A model generated the notes under the pieces. The model saw only the letters and a program-made list of their open reading frames with translations. It did not search any database and was not told where the DNA came from. A DNA stretch of 8,572 nt from Chloroflexota bacterium (GTDB lineage Bacteria > Chloroflexota > Dehalococcoidia > Lucifugimonadales > UBA3495): contig JADFPM010000110.1 in the NCBI GenBank assembly GCA_022562335.1, positions 1 to 8,572 of the forward strand, written 5' to 3'. Positions within the stretch are counted from its first letter, which is position 1, and every line of letters begins with the position of its first letter. Positions 1 through 5,950 of this stretch are shown piece after piece. The position numbers and the translations under genes were made by a program.

Positions 1-1038
1 GAAACCTTCCACATCCTCGCGAGAGATGACCCCCACCGTGCCCAGGCGGAAGGTAGTCTCGCTAAGATGTCCTTGCGATTTATAGATCAGGTATCCTTGT
101 TCCTTCAAAGGCTGGTGCAGGCCGGCGTAAGTCGTCCCTTCCGGCAACATCACCGTGGTCATGGTGTTGGACAGGTGCTCCCGCGGCACCAGGAATGAGA
201 GCTCCAACGCGGCCAGGCCGTTTCGCATGGTCTCGGCAATCTCCTGATAGTGGGCGATACGGGCTGAGACGCCCTCTTCCAGCAGTTCCCGCAATGCTTC
301 ACGGAGCGCATACATCGTTTGAACCGGAGGCGTGAAAGGCGTCTCGCCGGTCTCTTCGCGGTCCAGGGTGCTGACCAGGTCGGTGGAGAAGGCGACGGCT
401 CGCCGCTGGGAGATCGCTTCCCGGAAGCTATCGGAGACGACCACGAAGCCGATGCCCGGGACTCCCCGTATGCATTTATTGGCGGAACCGATGACCAGGT
501 CGACACCCCATTTGGCAAGGTGCAACTCCTCTCCGGCCACGCTGCTCACGGCATCGACCATGACCCATTTCCCGTGGCCCTTGGCTATCTCGGCCACGCC
601 TTGCAGGGAGTTGAGGACCCCCGTGGTGGTCTCGTGGTGTATCAAATACACCGCCCCGTGGGAGGTGGAAGATATGAGCTGTTCTGCCCGGTCCAGCGGG
701 ATCGGGGCGGTCCAGTCGAATTTTTCCAGGGTATGGGGTATTTGAAACACCTGGGCGATCTGGGCGGCCCGGTCCCCATACACCCCGTTGGCCAGGATCA
801 GCACACCGTTGCTCACGTCCGCCAGCGAGGTGATCGAGGCCTCGATGCCGGTGGTGCCGGAACCGCTGAGCACGGCGCAGGAGTATCCTTGGGAGACACC
901 GCAAATATCCAACAGCATGGTCCGGGTCTCCAGGAGCATGTCGGTGAACTCGCTCTCCCTATGGCCGATGTCGGGATTGGCCATAGCGCCGCGGACCCGC
1001 TCCGAGATGTTGGCGGGACCCGGTGAGAAAATGATCAT
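1..1038 (-). CDS. phnW: 2-aminoethylphosphonate:pyruvate transaminase-like class V aminotransferase (3' end cut by window)
   Basis: This is a PLP-dependent class V aminotransferase. In the biosynthetic direction it would aminate phosphonoacetaldehyde to 2-aminoethylphosphonate in the cytoplasm. I read 346 codons from ATG at 1038 with no stop before base 1; the family is usually about 360-370 residues, so only a short C-terminal piece is missing. Visible marks are an N-terminal FSPGPANIS (residues 4-12; PhnW proteins begin with a similar TPGP motif), SGSGTTGIEA near 60-67, the PLP-ring aspartate in VDAVSS (D162), the Schiff-base lysine in GSANKCIRGVPG (K188) and FRLGTVG with R331. The start is supported by GGGGAG nine bases upstream. 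It begins 36 bases after the decarboxylase stop, in the same operon. PhnW can also act catabolically, but adjacency to pepM and the decarboxylase argues for synthesis. A relative with a different amine or aldehyde substrate cannot be excluded. Confidence 0.88.
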   Translation of the reverse strand, partial: MIIFSPGPANISERVRGAMANPDIGHRESEFTDMLLETRTMLLDICGVSQGYSCAVLSGSGTTGIEASITSLADVSNGVLILANGVYGDRAAQIAQVFQIPHTLEKFDWTAPIPLDRAEQLISSTSHGAVYLIHHETTTGVLNSLQGVAEIAKGHGKWVMVDAVSSVAGEELHLAKWGVDLVIGSANKCIRGVPGIGFVVVSDSFREAISQRRAVAFSTDLVSTLDREETGETPFTPPVQTMYALREALRELLEEGVSARIAHYQEIAETMRNGLAALELSFLVPREHLSNTMTTVMLPEGTTYAGLHQPLKEQGYLIYKSQGHLSETTFRLGTVGVISREDVEGF

Positions 1039-1047
1039 GTGTGTCAG

Positions 1048-1053
1048 CTCCCC
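1048..1053 (-). promoter_or_regulatory. Ribosome binding site of the phnW-like gene
   Basis: GGGGAG on the minus strand lies nine bases before the ATG at 1038, inside the 36-base gap after the decarboxylase stop. It gives the transaminase its own translation initiation signal. Confidence 0.6.
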
Positions 1054-1074
1054 GGTGCTCCAGACTGCCGTGAT

Positions 1075-1647
1075 TTAACGCTCTGGTTGCACCTTGGCTT
1101 TGAATCGGTCCCTGATCTCGGTGGGGGTGTGGGAAACCCTTGGAATATCCTTCACCGGAGCGATGCCCACTTTGACCAATATCAGGTGGGGGCCAGGGAT
1201 GGTGTCGTTGTCCTTCAGGGCGCCCTCCAGGCTTTCGATATCTTCCACCCGGACGACGCGGGCGTATCCGCAACCCTTCCCGATCTCCGCCAGGTCGACC
1301 TTGGAGCTGATGGAAGGCTGCGCGCCGGTGGATTCGTAGGATTCATTGTCCAGGATGATGTGGATCAGGTTCTTGGGACGTTCGGTGGCGATGAGGGGCA
1401 ACGTGCCCAAGCTCATCAGCGCGCTTCCATCTCCCTCTAGCACGTAGACCCGCTTATCCGGAGATTGGAGCGCCAGGCCCAGTCCAAAGGAGGACAGCAG
1501 ACCCATGGACCCAAGCATGTAGAAGTTGGCCGGCCGGTCGTCGGTTACAAACACCTCCCGGGAGATCATCCCGGTGGTGCTCAGCATCAGGTCGCCGGCT
1601 TCCACCCGCCGAACGATGGCTTGTATCGCCGTGATGCGGTCGATCAA
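1075..1647 (-). CDS. Phosphonopyruvate decarboxylase, C-terminal (TPP-binding) subunit
   Basis: This is the thiamine-diphosphate (PP) domain of phosphonopyruvate decarboxylase, 190 residues. With the PYR-domain subunit encoded just upstream it would decarboxylate phosphonopyruvate to phosphonoacetaldehyde. That step pulls the unfavourable PEP mutase equilibrium forward. FYMLGSMGLLSSFGLGLAL (residues 42-60) and the ThDP/Mg motif GDGS (72-75) followed by DNESYESTGAQPS (N101) are typical of the Ppd/sulfopyruvate decarboxylase group. The likely start is TTG at 1647, overlapping the upstream stop as TTGA (1644-1647), which suggests translational coupling; no ATG fits near this point. Most characterised Ppd enzymes are single chains of about 370-400 residues, and the two halves here total 354. 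Sulfopyruvate decarboxylase (ComDE) is the main alternative because it has the same split, but the pepM neighbour favours Ppd. Confidence 0.88.
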   Translation of the reverse strand: MIDRITAIQAIVRRVEAGDLMLSTTGMISREVFVTDDRPANFYMLGSMGLLSSFGLGLALQSPDKRVYVLEGDGSALMSLGTLPLIATERPKNLIHIILDNESYESTGAQPSISSKVDLAEIGKGCGYARVVRVEDIESLEGALKDNDTIPGPHLILVKVGIAPVKDIPRVSHTPTEIRDRFKAKVQPER

Positions 1648-2138
1648 CCTATCATCCCGGCGCGCACCAGCAGTGCGCCAGGCACCGAGTCCTGTCGTAT
1701 CTTGCCCAGCAGCCGGTCGAGGCCGGACCCCAGGTCCTCGGGATCCATGATTTCGCAGGGTACTCCCAAGAGCTCGAGTATCTCAGGGGTCTTCACGCCC
1801 ATGATCCAGTGTTCGGGAGCGTCGTTAGGCGGGCCGCCATAGCCGCGCCACCCGATGATGAGCAGCACGGGGACCTTGTACATGAGGCTGAAGGAGGTCA
1901 GCGGGTTGATGATGTTGCCGATGCCGGAGTTCTGCATCATGACCCCGCCAAGGCCCCCGGAGAAAAAAGCGGCGCTGGCCACGCCCAAAGCTACGTCCTC
2001 GCGCACGGCGGGGACGTAGCGAATCTCGGGGTCGTTGACCATGTAATTGTAGGCGTCCCCAAAGGTGGAGTCGGGCACCCCGGAGAAAAACGTGAGGCCC
2101 CGGGCCTTGAGAACGGCCCAAAATTCCTGAGAATCCAT
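1644..2138 (-). CDS. Phosphonopyruvate decarboxylase, N-terminal (PYR) subunit
   Basis: This is the pyrimidine-binding half of a split phosphonopyruvate decarboxylase, 164 residues. It carries FFSGVPDSTF (17-26), the cofactor-activating glutamate in AVREDVALG (E47), MQNSGIGNIINPLTS (68-82) and LLIIGWRG (92-99). It also has NDAPEH (105-110), the usual active-site surroundings of Ppd. The PYR domain comes first and the PP domain second, matching the order in fused Ppd proteins. It begins ten bases after the pepM stop with no clear Shine-Dalgarno, so it is probably translated by coupling from pepM. It ends in TGA that overlaps the TTG start of the next gene. The active site would form at the interface between the two subunits. 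Confidence 0.88.
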   Translation of the reverse strand: MDSQEFWAVLKARGLTFFSGVPDSTFGDAYNYMVNDPEIRYVPAVREDVALGVASAAFFSGGLGGVMMQNSGIGNIINPLTSFSLMYKVPVLLIIGWRGYGGPPNDAPEHWIMGVKTPEILELLGVPCEIMDPEDLGSGLDRLLGKIRQDSVPGALLVRAGMIG

Positions 2139-2148
2139 AATTATTGGG

Positions 2149-3150
2149 CTAGCGCTGCGATCCTGAACCTAACACGGCACTGCTAGCCTTCCCGTTTAGG
2201 AGCCGTTTCGACGTGGCTCGCTCCTTGTCCTTACGGATTATCCGGTCGTGGCCGACACAAGCGAAAATCTCGGAAACAGGAGCGCATACCGGATTCGCAT
2301 CCAAACTGCTGCCGCCGGTCAAGATCGTGGCCGCCACTTCTTCCATGGCCTTGTAGGCGGCCCGAAGCATGTGGTTGGCGTGGATGATTATATTGAATCC
2401 ATTGGCCACCAGCTGTTCATCGCTTAGGGTGTTGTAGGTGGTCGGTACGCTGACCAGTACCGGACGCCGTCCCAGCCGGGAGCACAGCCCTTTGTAGGCA
2501 TCAGCAAATTCAAGGATTTCCTTAGGGTCTGACTTGTTGGAGTGGATCATGATCCCATCGGTGCCGGCTAGGATGTACTGCTCGGCACGGTCCAGGGCAT
2601 CGGCTACGCCGGCCCCCGCGATCAAGCTTTCCAACCTGGATATGATCATGAAGTCATCGGATAAAGCCACCTCTTTACCGGCTTGGATCTTATCAGCGAA
2701 GGCCGCCGGGTCTTCCAGAGTCTGGCTGGCGGTGGCGTCCAGGCTGTTGCGCTTGGGATACACCTTATCTTCGATGATGACCGCAGATACGCCCAGCCTC
2801 TCTAAATTCTGGACCAGGTACTCGAATTGCGCCGGTTCGCCGCCTGTATCGCCGTCCACGATGATGGGTTTGTAAGTAACGTTGAGTATTTCATCTATGG
2901 TGTGGATGCGGGAGTCGCAGCCGACGATGGAGGCATCGGGCAGGCCCTTGGATGCCGAGTCAGTCAGGCTGCTTTCCCACAGGCCGTCAAACTCCAGCGT
3001 CTGTCCGTTCTTCTGCACCCGGGCCTTCTCCGCCAGAATGCCGCTGAGGCCGTTGTGGGCCTCCAGGATGAGGGCAACCCCCTTGCGGTCGATGCACTCC
3101 TTAAGCGCGCTGACGCGTTCTGAGGGTGTGACCCGTTTTTCAACTATCAT
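2149..3150 (-). CDS. pepM: Phosphoenolpyruvate phosphomutase
   Basis: This enzyme converts PEP to phosphonopyruvate, forming the C-P bond that starts nearly all known phosphonate biosynthesis. The 333-residue protein is an isocitrate-lyase/PEP-mutase barrel. The diagnostic mutase motif EDKxxxKxNS is intact as EDKVYPKRNS (127-136). VDGDTGG (98-104) supplies D99 and D101 for Mg binding, and GLWESS (56-61), R172 in ISRLES and H203 in MIHS fit the known active-site positions. These sit about 13-14 residues later than in the mussel enzyme. The protein is longer than the roughly 295-residue norm, by a short N-terminal piece and a basic/Ser-rich C-terminal tail of about 25-30 residues. The start is supported by GGAG six bases upstream. 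It lies 87 bases after the methyltransferase gene with no terminator visible between them. Lyase or hydrolase paralogues lack the full EDKxxxKxNS motif, so I regard the assignment as firm. Confidence 0.95.
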   Translation of the reverse strand: MIVEKRVTPSERVSALKECIDRKGVALILEAHNGLSGILAEKARVQKNGQTLEFDGLWESSLTDSASKGLPDASIVGCDSRIHTIDEILNVTYKPIIVDGDTGGEPAQFEYLVQNLERLGVSAVIIEDKVYPKRNSLDATASQTLEDPAAFADKIQAGKEVALSDDFMIISRLESLIAGAGVADALDRAEQYILAGTDGIMIHSNKSDPKEILEFADAYKGLCSRLGRRPVLVSVPTTYNTLSDEQLVANGFNIIIHANHMLRAAYKAMEEVAATILTGGSSLDANPVCAPVSEIFACVGHDRIIRKDKERATSKRLLNGKASSAVLGSGSQR

Positions 3151-3156
3151 GATATT

Positions 3157-3160
3157 CTCC
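3157..3160 (-). promoter_or_regulatory. Ribosome binding site of pepM
   Basis: GGAG, within AAGGATAGGAG on the minus strand, lies six bases before the ATG at 3150 and fixes the pepM start. Confidence 0.7.
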
Positions 3161-3237
3161 TATCCTTGTACGATGACTCCACGCACCTGTGGTCTGAAAC
3201 TATCTATTAGGCCAAGATCTATGGATCCTATCATTGG

Positions 3238-4266
3238 TCAAGCCACGGATGGCTTTACCGCGGTGACCAGGCCCAGTTGAGTGGGCAATGGGATGGTCTC
3301 GGTGTTTTTAAAACCGGCGTCTTCCAGCCAGGACGCGACTTCCGATCCCTCACGGTCGCCGGCGCCTGGATCAAAAGCCACCAAAACGTACAGGTCTTCC
3401 ATGGTGTCTAGCCGCTTGCGCTCGGGGAGGTCTTCGATGCGCATATAGTCTTGGATGACCACCATGCCGCCTGGCTCCAGAATATCGAAGGCGAATTTGA
3501 ACAGCCGGCGGGAATCCTCTTCCGGCTTGATCAACACCACTCCAGAGATAAGGCAAACGTCGTAGCCGTTCCCAAGGCGAGTGTCAAAAAAATCGCCTTC
3601 CAGGAGGGTGATCCGGTCCTCGAGATTGCTCTCTTCCACCAGGGGTTTGGCGATGGCGAGGGGCTCCTTTTGGTCGACCACCACGGCCTTAAGCTCGGGG
3701 TTGGCGTCACACAGGGCTATGCTGTAGCTGGCCGCTCCGCCGCCCAGGTCTATGAGCTTCCGCTTCTTTTTGATGTCTAAACTCTGCACCAGATAGTGGG
3801 CTTGCCCGGAGGTCGCGCGGTTGTGCTGGCCGGTCATGTAGTCGGACCAGTAAGTGTCTGCATCGACATACCCGGTTTCGTAGGGAAGAAGCGTCTTACC
3901 TTCTTTGATCACCTCGTCCAGGCGGCCCCAAGATGCCCAGGTGTTCGTATGGTGGAGGGCGTGATCGCCCACGTATTCTGCTTTGCCTTTGACGAGGAAT
4001 TTCGAAGCCATTTCTGAATTTACGAATTTGCCGTCATTCTTGTCCAACAGATCCAATACCACACAGCAATCGAGGAACGATTGGGTATACCTGGGGGATG
4101 CGCCGATTCGGTTGGCAACCTCCTCAGACGTCAACGTATCATTTTCCAACAATGAGAAAACGTCGAGTTTTATCCCCGCTCGCAATACCGCCGAATACCA
4201 AAAGTTCCGGGCCAACTCATTGACTTGTTCCGCGCCCAAATCCACGGGCGATCCGACTTGGTTCAT
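3238..4266 (-). CDS. SAM-dependent methyltransferase of the O-methyltransferase (PF00891-like) family, first gene of the phosphonate operon
   Basis: This is a 342-residue class I methyltransferase. An N-terminal winged-helix dimerisation domain (about 15-95; e.g. LTSEEVANRIGASPRYTQSFLD) is followed by a linker and a Rossmann domain. The SAM-binding glycine loop is LIDLGGGAAS (171-180), the acidic end of strand 2 is VVVDQ (195-199), GDFFDT (224-229) is motif III-like, and LEPGGMVVIQD (263-273) is conserved. Where many plant and bacterial relatives carry a catalytic His (VLHxW), this protein reads VVLIKPEED (243-251), so the usual general base is missing. The substrate cannot be read from sequence. 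Position suggests the phosphonate product, a phosphonate hydroxyl or oxygen, an amine, or an attached scaffold. AAGGA nine bases upstream supports the start. It opens the operon and is 87 bases from pepM. A non-methylating role, as in the hydroxylase RdmB of this fold, is possible. Confidence 0.82.
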   Translation of the reverse strand: MNQVGSPVDLGAEQVNELARNFWYSAVLRAGIKLDVFSLLENDTLTSEEVANRIGASPRYTQSFLDCCVVLDLLDKNDGKFVNSEMASKFLVKGKAEYVGDHALHHTNTWASWGRLDEVIKEGKTLLPYETGYVDADTYWSDYMTGQHNRATSGQAHYLVQSLDIKKKRKLIDLGGGAASYSIALCDANPELKAVVVDQKEPLAIAKPLVEESNLEDRITLLEGDFFDTRLGNGYDVCLISGVVLIKPEEDSRRLFKFAFDILEPGGMVVIQDYMRIEDLPERKRLDTMEDLYVLVAFDPGAGDREGSEVASWLEDAGFKNTETIPLPTQLGLVTAVKPSVA

Positions 4267-4275
4267 CGTGTAATA

Positions 4276-4280
4276 TCCTT
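4276..4280 (-). promoter_or_regulatory. Ribosome binding site of the methyltransferase gene
   Basis: AAGGA on the minus strand lies nine bases before the ATG at 4266. An 8-base palindrome, ATCGCGAT (4289-4296), lies just upstream. It could be a small operator half or chance; nothing else supports it. Confidence 0.5.
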
Positions 4281-5081
4281 ATTCACTGATCGCGATTGTT
4301 GCTGTTGGGGGCCCGCACCTTTCCTCAAGCTGCCAAACATACAAGCGGCTGCGGCGCTCGAAGAGCCAAAAGAAAGGCGTTGGAAATCGGTTGGGTAGGC
4401 CTGAATGGGTTTGCGCAGCGAGGAGGTGAGGGAGCGAACTAAGGTTCGCAGGGGATGGTGTGTTTCCGGCGTGACCGCGTGATGACGGGGTTCGAAAAGA
4501 AATCTCCAGGGGCGCGAACATTGCCGCCCGAGCAGGCGGCTGGTTCTGCCGTTAAATGGAGAAGTATGTTTTGAATCATCTTCACACCGTCACCGAGAAC
4601 AACGGGGCCTTTGCCCTGTCCTACCCACTTGAAATACTTTGCATCTGACAAAATGAGGCTGGATTGCAGGGAACGTTAACATCTGCCGCCGATGCTGTCA
4701 AACTCAAATAGGCTGGAAAGCCTTCATTGACCTATGCCGGTGGTGGATGCCGCCGTCCATTAAATCCGGCTCGAAATCGCCGCGGCGACCCAAAACCCGG
4801 TTTACATCAGGCTCGGGGTCAGGCCCGGTAGCTCGGCGTAGATGGGGCCGGAGACCACGGCCTGGAACGCGGTTTGCCGGTGATGGTGGGTGACGTATAC
4901 CGAGGTTTTTTCATTCTTAGTGACGGTTTTGCCCCATGGCAGCCGTTGGTGTTGGAACACCAGGGACACATTCGTGCATTGTGAGTCCACGGCGGCAACC
5001 CGAGCCGGGCCTTGCCCGGCATGAGAGTGACTGGAGGTTTATTCCTGGTGGCTGTTGAACCATTGTCCGCCCGCGGTGCCG
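4281..5081 (-). other. Long intergenic region upstream of the phosphonate operon
   Basis: About 800 bases separate the terminator of the repeat-protein gene from the phosphonate operon. I see no protein of recognisable family here. The open frames are short, start at weak codons without a Shine-Dalgarno, and read as low-complexity or arbitrary peptides. Visible structure includes a perfect 12-base palindrome (4777-4788, TCGCCGCGGCGA) and a 6-bp hairpin (4434-4439 with 4444-4449, loop TAAG). A GC-rich open stretch at 4802-4990 is listed separately. The operon's promoter must be here or earlier, because the terminator at 5082-5127 should block read-through. I could not identify convincing -10/-35 boxes. 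A structured leader or small RNA is possible but unproven. Confidence 0.5.
4802..4990 (-). other. Possible small ORF or remnant of a decayed gene
   Basis: An open frame of 62 codons runs from GTG at 4990 to TAA at 4802-4804. Its second half, from about KTSVYVTHHHR to PGLTPSLM, uses mostly G or C at third positions, as the real genes here do, and reads like an ordinary protein C-terminus. Upstream the frame is blocked by a stop at about 5040, and there is no clear ribosome site. I do not recognise the sequence. It could be the 3' end of a gene whose front was lost, a genuine small protein, or chance. The strong terminator just upstream means it would need its own promoter. Confidence 0.2.
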
Positions 5082-5127
5082 AAAAAACTATCAGGGCCAC
5101 GGAGTGTAACCCCGTGGCCCAGTGATA
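5082..5127 (-). terminator. Strong intrinsic terminator of the repeat-protein transcript
   Basis: On the minus strand a 9-bp perfect GC-rich stem (GGGCCACGG with CCGTGGCCC), plus one G-U pair, closes a 7-base loop. A 5-bp outer helix (TATCA/TGATA), offset by a 2-base bulge, extends it. One base later comes a run of six T. It starts about 34 bases after the TAA at 5161-5163. The T-run lies only on the minus-strand 3' side, so it serves the repeat-protein gene, and it should insulate the phosphonate operon from upstream transcription. Confidence 0.85.
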
Positions 5128-5166
5128 CCTCCACGCGCACCAGCGGAGGCCAGAATATTCTTATTG

Positions 5167-5411
5167 TCCCCATTCTCCCAGGTCGTCCATCAGTTGGTCG
5201 TTGGAAGGGATCACCGTGCTGGAACCGGCCACCCGGCCGAACTCGCCCAGGTCGTCGATGAGCTGGTCGTAGGAAGGGGCCGTGGTCTTGGAGCCACCCG
5301 GCCGAACTCGCCCAGGTCGTCGATGAGCTGGTCGTAATTGCCGGAAGCAGCGCTAACGTTCGAGTGGGAAACCATGCCCCATTCGCCCAGGTCGTCGGTG
5401 AGCTGGTCGTG
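5167..5411 (-). repeat. Four tandem copies of a 36-base unit encoding DQLxDDLGExG
   Basis: The units begin (minus strand) at 5411, 5336, 5271 and 5202. Spacings are 75, 65 and 69 bases, i.e. 25 codons, a non-multiple of three, and 23 codons. Linkers between units are Ser/Thr/Gly/Pro-rich. The outer copies (1 and 4) end in Trp-Gly and the two inner ones in Phe-Gly. Confidence 0.9.
5228..5336 (-). repeat. Perfect 44-base direct repeat (5228-5271 and 5293-5336)
   Basis: The two inner coding units plus the following GRV-A codons are identical over 44 bases, separated by a 21-base linker. Identity at every third position shows a recent duplication or gene conversion rather than only protein-level selection. 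The outer copies have diverged. Confidence 0.92.
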
Positions 5412-5693
5412 AGAGATGATCTCCTCACTGACCACGACACTCGCCGGCTCGTCGGCGGACATGGGCCGGGCGGACAAGGGCGATATCATCGCCGCCGCCA
5501 TCAGGGCGCCGATGGCCAATCCACCCAAGATTTTCGCCGGGAATTTGCTGACTATGCTTCGTGAGACTCCGCTATTCAGTTTTCCGGTTGTATTTGTCGA
5601 GGTCATTTGATTTACCTCCGCAATGTTTGAAGTTATCTGGTTTAGGGTCTCTGGTGCGTCTTGGTTGCGATTCATCGGTGCGCTCATGATCGT

Positions 5694-5699
5694 CTCCTT
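5694..5699 (-). promoter_or_regulatory. Ribosome binding site of the repeat protein
   Basis: AAGGAG on the minus strand lies six bases before the ATG at 5687. It selects this start over upstream in-frame ATG codons. Confidence 0.8.
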
Positions 5700-5907
5700 G
5701 GTTTGATTCGTTGTGGACCCATAGTAGGCCGCGGCCAAGGAGGCCCGCATCGACTGAAAAGCACAAATCTAAAATATGGGAAATCGTCGGATCGGAGGCG
5801 CCGATGTGCAGAAGTGTGTAGTGGGTTGGGACGTTGGTATGCAGGTGTGCGCGGAGGTGATCAACCGGCGGTTGGAACTAGGGGGCGGAAGAAGGAAGCA
5901 AGGGGTT

Positions 5908-5933
5908 GCGGTGAGGACCGGGTGTCCTGCCGC
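5908..5933 (-). terminator. Hairpin after the regulator gene, possible weak terminator
   Basis: AGGAC/GTCCT (5 bp, loop ACCCG) is enclosed by GCGG/CCGC (4 bp) across a small internal loop. It begins 17 bases after the regulator stop at 5951. It is followed by pyrimidine-rich sequence but no true T-run, so termination would be weak or Rho-dependent. The remaining roughly 220 bases before the repeat-protein gene hold an AT-rich patch (about 5757-5785) that could belong to its promoter, but I see no clear boxes. Confidence 0.3.
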
Positions 5934-5950
5934 TTAGGGAGAGAGAGGGT

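Larger units (their letters stand above)
5161..5687 (-). pseudogene. Exported acidic-repeat protein of unknown family, frameshifted between repeats 2 and 3
   Basis: The start is ATG at 5687, chosen because AAGGAG lies six bases upstream; a longer frame to 5750 lacks such a site. Residues 1-50 are polar (Asn/Thr/Ser-rich). A hydrophobic segment at about 53-72 (LGGLAIGALMAAAMISPLS) follows a basic stretch and ends in LSARP. It is therefore a late signal peptide or a type II membrane anchor, placing the rest outside the membrane. The exported part carries DQLxDDLGE[WF]G repeats: HDQLTDDLGEWG (from residue 93), YDQLIDDLGEFG (from 118), YDQLIDDLGEFG and NDQLMDDLGEWG. Repeats 3 and 4 lie in another frame. 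As sequenced, translation leaves the repeat frame after GRVA, adds a Pro/Ser/Thr tail and stops at 5211-5213, giving 158 residues. Restoring four bases gives 176 residues ending in GEWGQ at TAA 5161. It could be decay, phase variation or an assembly error. I know no family with these repeats and assign no function. Confidence 0.75.

Noticed and set aside
319..1026. A 235-codon open frame on the plus strand
   Set aside because: It lies wholly antisense to the PhnW-like gene, whose motifs and ribosome site are clear; its peptide is Gly/Asp/Arg-rich shadow sequence.
3151..3237. Terminator or separate promoter between the methyltransferase and pepM
   Set aside because: The 87-base gap shows no GC-rich hairpin with a T-run and no convincing promoter boxes, so one operon is the simpler reading.
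4488..4502. GGTTCGAA, resembling a tRNA T-loop
   Set aside because: The flanking bases do not form a T-stem, and no acceptor stem or anticodon arm can be drawn on either strand.
4279..4651. Two overlapping minus-strand open frames (4279-4521 and 4439-4651)
   Set aside because: They have no ribosome site, one starts at TTG, the frames conflict, and the composition is arbitrary and recalls no family.
5285..5300. Programmed ribosomal frameshift joining the two frames of the repeat gene
   Set aside because: A -1 shift would restore the frame, but there is no X-XXY-YYZ slippery heptamer at the junction. The linker alignment explains the break as a plain 4-base deletion.
5228..5336. CRISPR-like array
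   Set aside because: There are only two identical 44-base copies, inside a coding frame, with diverged coding copies on each side; no regular spacers or cas genes.
5039..5440. A 133-codon minus-strand frame crossing the repeats
   Set aside because: It reads the repeat units in the wrong frame (Ser/Thr/Trp strings) and passes through the terminator hairpin.
5688..5750. Longer N-terminus for the repeat protein (start at 5750)
   Set aside because: It has no ribosome site, whereas AAGGAG lies at ideal spacing before the ATG at 5687; the extra residues run through the leader.
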